NCBI GenBank assembly: GCA_016280445.1
Contig: JAEEGS010000016.1
Location: forward strand, 1-64,000
Length of the DNA: 64,000 nt
Source of the DNA: Bacteroidaceae bacterium
Lineage (GTDB): Bacteria; Bacteroidota; Bacteroidia; Bacteroidales; Bacteroidaceae
Reading direction: 5' to 3'
Shown here: positions 51,942-62,577 of the stretch, piece by piece
Layout: each line of letters starts with the position of its first letter
How positions within the stretch are numbered: the first letter of the stretch is position 1
The notes under the pieces: generated by a model
What the model saw: the letters and a program-made list of their open reading frames with translations, nothing else
Database searches by the model: none
Told to the model about the DNA's origin: nothing
Position numbers and translations under genes: made by a program

Positions 51942-52096
51942 AAAAGAAATATACCACACCAATGTGCGAGGTGGTCACACTACGTGCGCTCATCCTCAAT
52001 AACTCATCCTCAACCTCACAAAAAAACGAATACTGGGACAATCAAGGCAGAATCAAAGTCGGGCATAGTATCATCAGTGCCGACAGAGCCGATTGA
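51938..52096 (+). CDS. 52-residue protein between two surface-protein genes
   Basis: A small reading frame starting MKKKYTTPMCEVVTLRALIL and ending SIISADRAD. It overlaps the previous stop codon in ATGA and ends 37 bases before the giant surface-protein gene. Short proteins that open MKK-Y-x-x-P-x-x-E-V are frequent in Prevotella next to secreted-protein genes; their role is unknown. There is no signal peptide. The overlap and the family-like N-terminus support it as real. Confidence 0.65.
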   Translation: MKKKYTTPMCEVVTLRALILNNSSSTSQKNEYWDNQGRIKVGHSIISADRAD

Positions 52097-52133
52097 AAAA
52101 CAACATTGAATAACAATCATCAAATCAACTACT

Positions 52134-55100
52134 ATGAATAAGAACAAGAAACTAAGGAATGTGAACATCGGAACGATCCGACAGTTCATCCTGCTGTGCT
52201 TCATGGCACTGTTGGCGCAACAGGTACAGGCCAGTGACTGGATGCACAACTCCAGTAAGTTCTCCATGAGTACCTTTTCGGACCACGTGACGTTCAAACC
52301 GTTCCTCTGCGACTTGGACAGAAGTGATACCTATGCCAAGAAAGGGGGTATCTATGCTAAGTGTGGCAACCGAACCGTATGGCTGATGGACATCCACTAC
52401 AAAAATGAAGGTGATAACGAAAATCCCTATGGTAAGGTGTATGCCCGCTACTGCATAGGCGAGGCACGTGCTTGGTTTACCAACGGCTACGGCAGTGCAG
52501 AGCAGAAGATAGAGTTTGACGGCAAGGACTTCCTCATTCAGAAATGGGGCAGCGACAACCATTATTGTACGCCTAACATCGACTTCTACTATCCAGCATC
52601 GATGGCAGGAAATACCTGGACGTTCTACTATGAGTATGAACACAACGACGGCGGCAAATACACGATGACATTAGGTTCGGCCAATCTAAGCGGAGCTCTC
52701 TACTCTAGCTTCACCCCAAGATATGAGTACGAGCGTAGCGGTCCCGACAAGATTAAGTTTACTGTGCCGGCTCTGCCCGACGATGTGCCCAGCAAACTGA
52801 GCGAGGTACACAAGCGTGTAGGTGAGTTTACGGTGACGGCATCATTTACCAGACAAGATAACTCTGTGGTAGATAAGACCGAGACCTTCGTATGTCAGAA
52901 GGGCAGCAAGAAAACCTACGAGATGGAAATCCCCAGCGATGTGGGCAATCCTAAGAAAATAGACTTGAAAGTGGTAGCTTTGTTAGGTTTGAAAGACGCG
53001 AGCGACTACTACTGGAAAGACGCCTATGCCTACAGCAGGACCTATGTATTCCCTGTGGTGCCAGCACCTAACACGCTCACCGCAGAGTTCCGACAGTTTG
53101 ACAATGCTGCCGACCTGTCGTGGAACGCCTATCCGTCGGGAAGCAACTACTACTTGGAGTGCAAACCATACATCTACCGTATGGAGACCGACATGGATGG
53201 AAAGGCAAAGAATGGTTCTTGGAGCAAGCGCGGAACCGTTGACGATGCCAGCAAGAATCAAGCGCTGGGCTATCACGACAACAACGTCAGTGCCGCTACC
53301 TATTATAAATATATGGTACTCAACGTGCCGAAAGACTGGATAGGCAACGGCATCAACGAGTCGCAGCTCAACAACCCCAGCGACGATTTGCTGCAGAAAC
53401 TGGGCTATGTAGAGTCGGAACTGATGAACACCAAACCCGAACTCAGCATCTACGACCTGAAGCAAGACACCACCGTCACCAACAAGGTGAAGCTCACGTG
53501 GCAATACACCCGTATTCCGACAACGGCATCGAGTGTCACCTTCAAGATCATGCGCAAGACCAGCGATGACAGCGAATGGACTGATTTTGGCACTGTCAAC
53601 GGCGATGCACAGCCCTCAGCAGGCACGCTCCTGTCGTTCCTCGACAGCGACCTACCCAACGCTAAAGTGCGCTACCAGTATAAGGTGCGTCTTACGCTCA
53701 ATAATACCGACTTCGACAGTGAAGCTATCACAGCCGGACTACTGAGAGGCTCCTCGGTGAAGAGTTTCACAGCTACCAAGGGTACGCACGAAGGCACCGT
53801 GCGCCTGTCGTGGGAGGCTAACCAGGTGGGCACTGACAATACCACCTTCGTCATCTCGCGCCGTTATGTGACCAGCAAAGATGAATATATACGCATCAAC
53901 ACCACCAGCGGCACCAATTCACTATATACCTACGAAGACAATACCGTGCAGCCAGGCTACTATTACGAATACCGAATAGAAGCCTACGACGGCAACGCGC
54001 TGCAAAATACACTCACCGATGCCGGCTTCTGTCAGGCGCGCGGTGTCATCAGCGGTCGTGTTACCTTCGGCAGCGGCGATGCAGTGGATGACGTCAGACT
54101 GACACTCCGCCCGTCAAATGCTGACGACGGCAATGTGGTGAAAGGCTTTTCGCAGCGCGTCGATGGTGCATCGACAGGTATTATATGGAATGCTGACGAA
54201 ACAGAAATAGCCAAAGTGTTCGGTGCGGACAAGAACTACACCGTGCAGCTGTTTGTACGTCCCGATGCCGGTCTGAGCGAGGGAGCCGTGATTGGTAATA
54301 TACCTGGCGCCGGACAGCTTTATGCCGTACCTCAGACCGACGGAACCTACAAGGTCTATTGCAAGCAGCCGACCATCACGAGGAAGACGCAAGAGTTCAC
54401 CGAGACAAATGTCATGCGGGCCATCGTCCATTACCCATCCTCAAGCAGTTACCCCACAACATACAGTGAAGAGTATGGCTTTACGGTTTATCAATATAAT
54501 GAGTGTCAGCAGACCTTAACTTCTTGGCAAAATGATGGGTTTAGCTTAGGAAAGAACTATGCCGCTTCATGGTGGGGCGCTAATACTGAGGTGGCTGTAA
54601 TGAAAAAGAAGAAGACTTTGGACACTCCAGTCACTGTCAACATAACGGAAACTTCCTACGAACACTACGACATGGGTGTAACACTCCAGGCGGGTATCTA
54701 CTCGCTGCTGACCGTTCAGGTCAACAACGGTGCCGTCACCACAATGGTGAACGACGGTACTCCAGCAGAATGGACATTAGTCAAGCACGACGACAACCCA
54801 TCCTCCACCATCGAAAACAGCGACGGATATGTGATTCGGAATGGCAACCTGATTTCTTTCGAAGGCAACCTCTGCCCGCAACTGAAAGATAATGAATGGA
54901 TGTGGATAGGATCTGCTCTGGCAACATCATCGAGCGATCCAGTAATCAAATCTACAAGTACCGACTATAACACCACCTTCTCTGTGGGTGGTGCACCAAA
55001 TGTTGCGGCAGAAAAGGGTTTCAAGGGTAACTTTACAGAGGTACGCGTATGGAACCACGCACTCAGCGACAAGGAGAAGATCTACTATCAAGACCGCGTG

Positions 55101-58100
55101 CTGAACGGTCGCGAGGCAGGATTGGCGCTCTACTGGCCGATGGACGAGGGCTTGGACCACTATGTGTTTGACGCCTCATACGCCAACGACCTGCCTAATG
55201 GTCGCCATGCTACCGTAGGCAACAACATCGCCGCATCAACTATTGTTCCGCTCGACAACCAACTGTCGCGCTATGCCATCACCAACGCAACAGGTGAATA
55301 CATCATTCGCGGCATACCGTTTGTAGGTTCCGGTTCTACCTATACCATTCTGCCTACACGCGGCATCCATGAGTTCAACCCCGTATCGCGCAACGGCTTC
55401 ATCGGCAGCGGCTCGTTGACGCTGAACAGCTACGACTTCACCGATACATCGTCGTTCCCGCTGAAGGGCAAGATTACCTACCTGAACACCAATATCCCTG
55501 TCGATAGCGTGCAGTTCATGATCGACGGCAACATGGTTCAGTCGAAGGAGGGCGTGCGCAGCGACTCCAATGGTGAATATGAAATTGCGGTACCTATCGG
55601 TAAGCATCTTATCGAGTGTTACAAGAACGGACACAAGTTTACATCGTTCCCACTCGACGGTTCGACCTATGACTTCAAGAAGGCCGAGATAGCCAACTTC
55701 GTCGATTCCACACTGGTCAACGTCACCGGTCGTGTGAACGGCGGCTTCTCAGATATGGATGCTCCCGTCGGCTTCCACAAGAGCGTAAACCGATTGGGAA
55801 AGGCTACGATCAAACTCAGCTTGGGCAAGGAGAGTCAGTGTTCGTTCAACTACGTCACCGACGACCACGGCGACGGCAAATACGGAACGGTGGACATCCC
55901 TGTGGAGAGTGCTACCGACAGCATTCACAGTACGGCTTACCGTGCAGCCTTAAATGCAACAAAACCAAGCGATACCGATACCCATTACATCTATATAACG
56001 ACAGACGAGAAGACCGGTGAGTTCTCGGCTATGCTGCCACCACTGAAGTACAAAGTGGAGAGCATCACGTTTGAGAACGATAAGAAAGGGGATATCTACA
56101 ATGATAAGCCTATTTTCACTCAGAACCTGCCAGTCATCGATGCGACAAATGCCATCAAGGAGAAGATGCTAGCCGACTCTATTACCGTTGAAAACGGTTC
56201 TACAGTGAAATACCAGTATAGCGCTAAGATGATTAGACAGTATCGTACCAATCCAACGCTGTCAGTAGTACAGACGAGTCCGCTGTTGTCGAAGACCGTC
56301 AAGAACGTCTTCGGTGAACGGAAGATAGGTGTGACCAATGTCGATTTCACGGTTGATTCCGTAACCGTTGCCAATATCACTGACAATAATTACAAGTACA
56401 CTTTCGACCATCCTATCTTCGTACAGGACAAGGCCTACACATACGACATCTCCGTAGCCGAAAACTACAAGAACCTCGACACGGACGAGACCTTTACCGA
56501 GGTTCCGCAAGATGCCGTAATACACATTGCCAACGATGCCAGCTCAACGACCGTCATCTATGGTGAAGACGGTAAGGTCAATGGTGAAGACGTGAAGATG
56601 GGTGAGCCGTATAAGACTGCCAATGTCGAAATAACACCCGACAAAACAGGACATGTACAGTATCAGTTTGTGGCGGGTGCTCCAAACTTCGCGACAGGAT
56701 ACATCCACAACATGTCGGTCGGTGTAGCCGTTGACGGCCGTACCACCATGTGGCAGGCTCCCGACTCAAAGACCGAAGCGCTCGACCTGATCGTGCTGGG
56801 TAGCATTGGTTCGGGCACTAACTTCGTGACCCGTGGTCCTGATGCGGTGGATATGATCCTACGCCGTCCGCCAGGTTCTACCTCGGTAGCTTCGCTCGCC
56901 AATAAAACAATCCGCTCCTATGCACATACTACCGTTGAAAGCAGCACTTCGGGATGGACGGGTGGAGGCTATATCAGCGAAACCCCAACATGGGAAGTGA
57001 GTATGGGTCCTACCATGGGTATTGCCACACTCGCCAAGTCGAAGTTCAAGATTGTCGTGAACCAGACGCTAAAGAAAACAAGAAATTACTCCGACCAAGA
57101 TATAGCTGAGAATGATACCACCTACACCGTGACCGAACAGATGGTAACGCCGAGTTCGATGGTTGCCGATTATAAGACAATGACCTATTATCCTGAAGGC
57201 GGCGACACCTATATTGGCCGTTCCACCAACCTATTGTTCAGCAAGGGACGCATGCTGGGTATCTACAAGCAAAGCGATGACACCTATAAGCTCGACGTGA
57301 AGGACGGTGTCACCGTAGGACAAGAGTTCGATACAGAGTTTGTATTCCCTCAAGCATATATAGAAAACACGCTGATACCGAATTGGGAGGCGATCATCAA
57401 GAGCAAACTGGAAGAAGGCTACATCAACGCCGACCACTGGGATAAGAATAAGGCGGTAGCTGTACCGGGCAAGGTGGTGTACTATACCAAGTACAAACCC
57501 GGCGATCCTGAATTCGGTAGAGCCAATGGCGACAAAGCATGGACCAAAGAACAGCTTGCCGCCACACATGGTTACCCAAGTTATATGGCTGTGAACGGCA
57601 CCGATGACCCGAATGTGCAAGACGAAGTAGAGGATGCCATCAACCAGATAAAGGTGTGGCGCGACCGTATCGCCGATAACGAAGCGGACAAACTCGATGC
57701 TTTCAATAATGAGAGCAGCCTGATTCAGAACTATTCTATCGCCAGCGGCACAAAGGTGTCGCAGACAACGGAGACAACCATCAAGAAAGGCAAGACGCAC
57801 AAGCATGAATTCTCAAAGTCGTTTAGCGTGGTCGGTCAGATTGGTGAGACCTTCAACGATGCTGGTGTCATTGCCAATCTGGGCTATTCTAGCGGCTCAG
57901 GCAACTCAAACACCGACGGTAGCAGCACATCGGTTTCGAACACGGTGGCATGGACGATGAGCGACGGCGACACACGCACAGCGCTGTCGGTAGATGTCTA
58001 TAAGTCGCCAACAGGATGGGGACCCATCTTCCGCACCCGTGGCGGACAAACCGTCAACCCGTATGAGGCAGGTAGCGTGACGAAGTTCTACCAGCCGGGA

Positions 58101-61100
58101 ACAAAGCTCAACGAGGCCACCATGAAAGTGGAGAACCCGAAACTGAACGTACTTGGCTCGTCAGAGATTACCAATGTGCCTACAGGCGGACAGGCTAAGT
58201 TCATCCTGCAACTATCCAACGAGAGCGAAACCAACGATATCTGCAACTACGTGCTGCAGATGAAGGAGCTAAGCAATCCGAATGGTGCAGTGCTGACTGT
58301 CGATGGTAATATCCTGAGCAACGGAAAGGACGGCCGACTCATCAAGATGAAAGGCGGCGAGATAGTTGAGAAGACCCTCATCGTCACACAGAGCGACCGC
58401 AGCGTCATCGAATACAACGACATCGTCCTCCAGCTGAAGTCAGAGCTAGACCAAAGCATCGTGAGCGATGAAGTGAAACTACGCGTACACTTCGTGCCAT
58501 CATCGACACTCGTCGATCTGAGCGTGAACCACACGGTACTGAACAAGGCAGATAAAGACATGTACGGAGGTATCACAGCCACCATGTCGAACCTCGACCG
58601 TCAGGACGATGGCCTCAAGGGCATCCGTCTGCGCTACCGCCGCAAGGGAACCGACTCGTGGACAGTGCATAAGCAGTGGAGCGACCAAGAAGAACTGCAG
58701 GCGCAAGGCTACGAGCCAATGCCTGAAGGCAGCCAGTTTACGGAGAAGGTAGTCTTCCTGGATGATGGTCTCTACGAGCTGCAGGCACAGACCTTCGGTA
58801 AGTATGGTGCCGACGATGTCACCTACGAGAGTAACATCATTGAGATTACGCAGGACACACACGGCCCGAAGATTCTCGGAATGGTTAGTCCGGAGAACGG
58901 ACAGCTTACCTACATCACCCGCAACAACATGCACCTGCGATTTAACGAAGTGCTCAATGGCAACGCCCTCACGAAGAGTGGCAACTTCCGCATTGAGGGC
59001 AGTATGAACAATGTGGTGTTTGGCGAGAGTCCTTATCCCGACGTTGCGGCACAGCTCAATGGCAAACGCATTCAGACGGAGGCACAGTACGACCTGTCGA
59101 ACTCTGGCTACGCCTTCGATATGTGGTTCTACCGTCAGGGCGACGGCACCATCGTAAGCCTCGGCACAGAAGACAACCTGCTGTCGCTCTCTACTCACGA
59201 CGACGGTAAGCTTCGTGCACGTGTGGGAGATGAAGACGATGTCTTCGAGACAAACACACAGTTGCCGAAGAATCAGTGGATCTATATGGCTCTGGACTAC
59301 AGGCGCAAGACAGCAGACGACCCAGAGAACCGCATCAGCATGCTATATGTGACTGCCGACGACAAAACACCAAACTACATTGGACAGGACATGAAGGCAA
59401 ATGACCTTAATGGTCACGGAAAACTGAGCATTGGCGGCGACGGTATGCAGGGAATGGTAAGCAACCTTACCATCTGGAACTCCGACATCACCGCTACGGA
59501 ACTCTATCAGACACGAAACAAGGTGAGGGCGTCCTACACGCCGGGACTTGTGGGTTACTGGCAGATGGATGAAGGTCACGGCACACAGCTGACCGACCGC
59601 GCCCGCTCGCGCCACATGTATATGGATAGTGAAAGCTGGTATATCAACAACGAGAACCGTGCCGCCACCCTTGACGGCAAGAAGCCTATACGTATCGATA
59701 TAGCAACATTCAATCCGGCTAAAACCGACAACTACGCCGTAGAGTTCTGGTTCCGCGGCAATAAGCCGTGCGACATGTTCGACCAGACACTCCTTTCGGT
59801 TCTCAACGGTATCACCATCGGCTTCGAAGGACCGGTACAGGGTCATGACGTGCTCACGCTGAAGAAGATTAAGCACAGTCATAATGAGGCCAATGTCGAG
59901 ATTCAGGAAACCGAAGAAGAGATACAGCTGAGCAACAAGGACTACAAGGACGGCAACTGGCACCACTTCGCATTGAACGTGCGTCGCGGTACAAGTGCCA
60001 TCGCATATATTGACGGTGAGGCTGTGAAGGTGATTCCCGAGGATAAGATTCCTGGTATCTCTGGCAAGTGGATGCTCTTCGGCGGTGAGGAACTGATGGA
60101 TACCAACGGCGACGAGTACGCAATGACATACAACCACTTCACCGGTGACATCGATGAGATACGTATCTGGAGTGCCGCACTCGACGGACAACTCATCAAA
60201 GACCGTATGTACGAACGCATGGACAATAGCTATCCAGGACTCGTGGGCTACTTCCCCATGGAGGATATACACCGTAATCAGCAGGGTACAGTGACCACCG
60301 ACTTCTCAACATCAAACTTCGGTGAGAAAGACTATCAAGAGCGTATCGTGATCGCAGAAGCAGCTGCGCTGACACAGAGCGTCAATGCACCGGCACTGAA
60401 ACCGGGTAGCACCAATATGCGGTTAGACGACTCTCAGTTCGACTTCACTGCCTCTGCCGACGAGATATACTTCACATTCTACGACAGTTCGCTGCCACTG
60501 ATGGACAACAATGATTTCGTAGCCACTGTGAACTATATCAAGGACGAGCACGGTAACAACTCCGAGGTCGTGCAGTGGATGTTCCACGCTGACTTTGCGG
60601 CCATTTCATGGCTTGAAAAGCAGGTGTCTCTCACCAAGAGCTGGAACGAGAATCTGGAATGGACTTTGGCTGTGTGTAACAATACTGGTCATCCTCAGCA
60701 CTACGAACTGAGCGGCATGCCTACTTGGATGACGTTTGACAAGCCCGTGGGAACCATCAGCAGCGACAACGAAGGTCTGGATTTCACTATCAGTCCCAAC
60801 GCACCAATCGGTCGCCATGTCGTATATCTCTACCTCACCGACCGCCTCGGCATCCGCCGTGTGCTGAGGGTCAACCTGACGGTGACGGGCAACGTACCCG
60901 ACTGGACTGTCGATCCTGACCTCTACGAGAGCAACATGACGATGACCGGACAGATCTACATCAACGATAAGATCTGCGAGAACACCGACACGAAAATTGC
61001 CGCCTTCGATGACCTGGGACTCTGTCGCGGTGTGGCCAGTCCGAAGTATGTCACCACACGTGATGCCTACTACGTCGACATGGTCATCTATGGTGCATCG

Positions 61101-62321
61101 GCTACAGAACTGAGCACCGGCATCCGCGACCTGACCTTCAAGGTGTACAACGCCTCAACGGGTAATATCCATCCGCTTGTGGGTGTCACGATTCCCGACA
61201 AGGGCTTCTCTGTGAATTTGCAATACATGCCGGATGCCAATTATGGCTCCTACGATGCACCTGTCGTGCTCGACGTGTACAATGCCCTACAACAGAATAT
61301 CGCGCTGGAGAAAGGCTGGACTTGGATGTCCATCTATGTGGATCCCATCATGAATGAATTGGAATGGCAGTTGCCAAAGGATAAGAACATCCTCAAGCGC
61401 TTCAAGAACATCAAGAGTCAGACAGACGGCTTCGCCACTGTGGACAAAGATGGCATGATTAACGGTAGCCTGACCTACGTGGAACCGGGCAAGATGTACA
61501 AGATGCAGCTGTCGACGAAGACAAACTTCGACATCTACGGACTTGCGCTGGACACGAAGACCATGCTGCAGACCATGCATCCGGGATATAACTGGATAGG
61601 GACGCTCAGCAGCTCAGTGATGTCAGTCGATGAGGCCTTTGCCGAACTCACACCCGAACCTGGTGACCGCGTGAAGAGCCGTACAGGGTTTGCCGAGTTT
61701 AGCAAAAAGGGCTACTGGGAAGGTACGCTGGAGAGCATCGTGCCAGGCCAGGGCTACATCTACCGCTCGATGGCTACCAGGGAGAAGATGTTCCACTATC
61801 CAAGTGGCGGAGCAGCAACGCAACAGGCAGCACGTGTCCAGCGCCGTGCATCAGCTATCTCATACTTCGTACCTGTTGACCCGTATCTCTATCCTGACAA
61901 CATCAACATCATTGCGGTGGTGAAGAAGGACGGGCAGGAGCGTGACGATGCCGAGATTGGCGCCATCATCAATGGCGAGTGCCGAGGTGCCATCAGCTGC
62001 AACAGCGGCTATTACTTCCTGACCGTCATGGGGTCATCGGAAGAAGACAGCCAACAGAAGATGGAACTGCGCATCTATGTTGACGGTGAGGAGTTTGTCG
62101 TTGACGATACCCTGCCGTTCATCAGCGATGCCTTCTACGGCTCGTTGGACGAGCCATACGTGCTCGACATCAACGCAACGGCCATCCGCTCCGTGACGAC
62201 CAATACGAATGACGACGAGGATTGGTGGACACTACAGGGCTTTAAGATCGGTCACAGGCCCACGCAGCCTGGTGTATATATCCACCGAGGACAGAAGACC
62301 ACCATCCAACTGAAGAAATAG
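52134..62321 (+). CDS. giant LamG-domain surface protein
   Basis: A 3,395-residue exported protein. A signal peptide (FILLCFMALLAQQVQA) is followed by a beta-rich N-terminal part, fibronectin III-like units (about 435-640; VKLTWQYTRI, VRLSWEANQ), a concanavalin/LamG-like domain (about 835-1030, ending in ALYWPMDEGLDHYVFDASYA), a carboxypeptidase-regulatory-like unit (about 1105-1190; DSNGEYEIAVPIGKHLIECY), a long middle region, and two further LamG-like domains (about 2310-2495 with GLVGYWQMDEGHG, and about 2520-2712 with GLVGYFPMED). The last residues (WWTLQGFKIGHRPTQPGVYI) are the sorting-like tail. LamG domains bind glycans or host proteins; adhesion is likely. No frameshift is seen. Confidence 0.85.
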   Translation: MNKNKKLRNVNIGTIRQFILLCFMALLAQQVQASDWMHNSSKFSMSTFSDHVTFKPFLCDLDRSDTYAKKGGIYAKCGNRTVWLMDIHYKNEGDNENPYGKVYARYCIGEARAWFTNGYGSAEQKIEFDGKDFLIQKWGSDNHYCTPNIDFYYPASMAGNTWTFYYEYEHNDGGKYTMTLGSANLSGALYSSFTPRYEYERSGPDKIKFTVPALPDDVPSKLSEVHKRVGEFTVTASFTRQDNSVVDKTETFVCQKGSKKTYEMEIPSDVGNPKKIDLKVVALLGLKDASDYYWKDAYAYSRTYVFPVVPAPNTLTAEFRQFDNAADLSWNAYPSGSNYYLECKPYIYRMETDMDGKAKNGSWSKRGTVDDASKNQALGYHDNNVSAATYYKYMVLNVPKDWIGNGINESQLNNPSDDLLQKLGYVESELMNTKPELSIYDLKQDTTVTNKVKLTWQYTRIPTTASSVTFKIMRKTSDDSEWTDFGTVNGDAQPSAGTLLSFLDSDLPNAKVRYQYKVRLTLNNTDFDSEAITAGLLRGSSVKSFTATKGTHEGTVRLSWEANQVGTDNTTFVISRRYVTSKDEYIRINTTSGTNSLYTYEDNTVQPGYYYEYRIEAYDGNALQNTLTDAGFCQARGVISGRVTFGSGDAVDDVRLTLRPSNADDGNVVKGFSQRVDGASTGIIWNADETEIAKVFGADKNYTVQLFVRPDAGLSEGAVIGNIPGAGQLYAVPQTDGTYKVYCKQPTITRKTQEFTETNVMRAIVHYPSSSSYPTTYSEEYGFTVYQYNECQQTLTSWQNDGFSLGKNYAASWWGANTEVAVMKKKKTLDTPVTVNITETSYEHYDMGVTLQAGIYSLLTVQVNNGAVTTMVNDGTPAEWTLVKHDDNPSSTIENSDGYVIRNGNLISFEGNLCPQLKDNEWMWIGSALATSSSDPVIKSTSTDYNTTFSVGGAPNVAAEKGFKGNFTEVRVWNHALSDKEKIYYQDRVLNGREAGLALYWPMDEGLDHYVFDASYANDLPNGRHATVGNNIAASTIVPLDNQLSRYAITNATGEYIIRGIPFVGSGSTYTILPTRGIHEFNPVSRNGFIGSGSLTLNSYDFTDTSSFPLKGKITYLNTNIPVDSVQFMIDGNMVQSKEGVRSDSNGEYEIAVPIGKHLIECYKNGHKFTSFPLDGSTYDFKKAEIANFVDSTLVNVTGRVNGGFSDMDAPVGFHKSVNRLGKATIKLSLGKESQCSFNYVTDDHGDGKYGTVDIPVESATDSIHSTAYRAALNATKPSDTDTHYIYITTDEKTGEFSAMLPPLKYKVESITFENDKKGDIYNDKPIFTQNLPVIDATNAIKEKMLADSITVENGSTVKYQYSAKMIRQYRTNPTLSVVQTSPLLSKTVKNVFGERKIGVTNVDFTVDSVTVANITDNNYKYTFDHPIFVQDKAYTYDISVAENYKNLDTDETFTEVPQDAVIHIANDASSTTVIYGEDGKVNGEDVKMGEPYKTANVEITPDKTGHVQYQFVAGAPNFATGYIHNMSVGVAVDGRTTMWQAPDSKTEALDLIVLGSIGSGTNFVTRGPDAVDMILRRPPGSTSVASLANKTIRSYAHTTVESSTSGWTGGGYISETPTWEVSMGPTMGIATLAKSKFKIVVNQTLKKTRNYSDQDIAENDTTYTVTEQMVTPSSMVADYKTMTYYPEGGDTYIGRSTNLLFSKGRMLGIYKQSDDTYKLDVKDGVTVGQEFDTEFVFPQAYIENTLIPNWEAIIKSKLEEGYINADHWDKNKAVAVPGKVVYYTKYKPGDPEFGRANGDKAWTKEQLAATHGYPSYMAVNGTDDPNVQDEVEDAINQIKVWRDRIADNEADKLDAFNNESSLIQNYSIASGTKVSQTTETTIKKGKTHKHEFSKSFSVVGQIGETFNDAGVIANLGYSSGSGNSNTDGSSTSVSNTVAWTMSDGDTRTALSVDVYKSPTGWGPIFRTRGGQTVNPYEAGSVTKFYQPGTKLNEATMKVENPKLNVLGSSEITNVPTGGQAKFILQLSNESETNDICNYVLQMKELSNPNGAVLTVDGNILSNGKDGRLIKMKGGEIVEKTLIVTQSDRSVIEYNDIVLQLKSELDQSIVSDEVKLRVHFVPSSTLVDLSVNHTVLNKADKDMYGGITATMSNLDRQDDGLKGIRLRYRRKGTDSWTVHKQWSDQEELQAQGYEPMPEGSQFTEKVVFLDDGLYELQAQTFGKYGADDVTYESNIIEITQDTHGPKILGMVSPENGQLTYITRNNMHLRFNEVLNGNALTKSGNFRIEGSMNNVVFGESPYPDVAAQLNGKRIQTEAQYDLSNSGYAFDMWFYRQGDGTIVSLGTEDNLLSLSTHDDGKLRARVGDEDDVFETNTQLPKNQWIYMALDYRRKTADDPENRISMLYVTADDKTPNYIGQDMKANDLNGHGKLSIGGDGMQGMVSNLTIWNSDITATELYQTRNKVRASYTPGLVGYWQMDEGHGTQLTDRARSRHMYMDSESWYINNENRAATLDGKKPIRIDIATFNPAKTDNYAVEFWFRGNKPCDMFDQTLLSVLNGITIGFEGPVQGHDVLTLKKIKHSHNEANVEIQETEEEIQLSNKDYKDGNWHHFALNVRRGTSAIAYIDGEAVKVIPEDKIPGISGKWMLFGGEELMDTNGDEYAMTYNHFTGDIDEIRIWSAALDGQLIKDRMYERMDNSYPGLVGYFPMEDIHRNQQGTVTTDFSTSNFGEKDYQERIVIAEAAALTQSVNAPALKPGSTNMRLDDSQFDFTASADEIYFTFYDSSLPLMDNNDFVATVNYIKDEHGNNSEVVQWMFHADFAAISWLEKQVSLTKSWNENLEWTLAVCNNTGHPQHYELSGMPTWMTFDKPVGTISSDNEGLDFTISPNAPIGRHVVYLYLTDRLGIRRVLRVNLTVTGNVPDWTVDPDLYESNMTMTGQIYINDKICENTDTKIAAFDDLGLCRGVASPKYVTTRDAYYVDMVIYGASATELSTGIRDLTFKVYNASTGNIHPLVGVTIPDKGFSVNLQYMPDANYGSYDAPVVLDVYNALQQNIALEKGWTWMSIYVDPIMNELEWQLPKDKNILKRFKNIKSQTDGFATVDKDGMINGSLTYVEPGKMYKMQLSTKTNFDIYGLALDTKTMLQTMHPGYNWIGTLSSSVMSVDEAFAELTPEPGDRVKSRTGFAEFSKKGYWEGTLESIVPGQGYIYRSMATREKMFHYPSGGAATQQAARVQRRASAISYFVPVDPYLYPDNINIIAVVKKDGQERDDAEIGAIINGECRGAISCNSGYYFLTVMGSSEEDSQQKMELRIYVDGEEFVVDDTLPFISDAFYGSLDEPYVLDINATAIRSVTTNTNDDEDWWTLQGFKIGHRPTQPGVYIHRGQKTTIQLKK

Positions 62322-62359
62322 CACGCATCACCAGCGGGTGATTAGCATTCACCACAACG

Positions 62360-62420
62360 GATTTGACGGATTGAACGGATTGAGTAAGCTTTCATCCTTT
62401 CAATCCGTCAAATCTTTTGT
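62360..62420 (+). terminator. Rho-independent terminator with long stem
   Basis: GATTTGACGGATTGAA (62360-62375) pairs perfectly with TTCAATCCGTCAAATC (62399-62414), then TTTTGT. ACGGATTGA-type units are repeated within the left arm and loop. Confidence 0.75.
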
Positions 62421-62497
62421 CTATGATTCAATCTCTATATTTTGAGAATTCCTCACTTTTTTCCGCTTATAATTGCGATTCTGTGAATTAAAATGCC

Positions 62498-62505
62498 TAA
62501 CTTTG
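62498..62505 (+). promoter_or_regulatory. -7 box for the gene at 62578
   Basis: Reads TAACTTTG then C; leader of about 65 bases. Confidence 0.65.
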
Positions 62506-62577
62506 CATCGTTTTTGTAAACGTGCACACACGACTACACATATTATATAATAAATAAGGACAGGTATCAAGGTTTAG

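Noticed and set aside
59343-60272. Long open frame on the minus strand inside the giant surface-protein gene
   Set aside because: The plus-strand frame runs through it with recognisable LamG-like domains; the opposite frame shows none.
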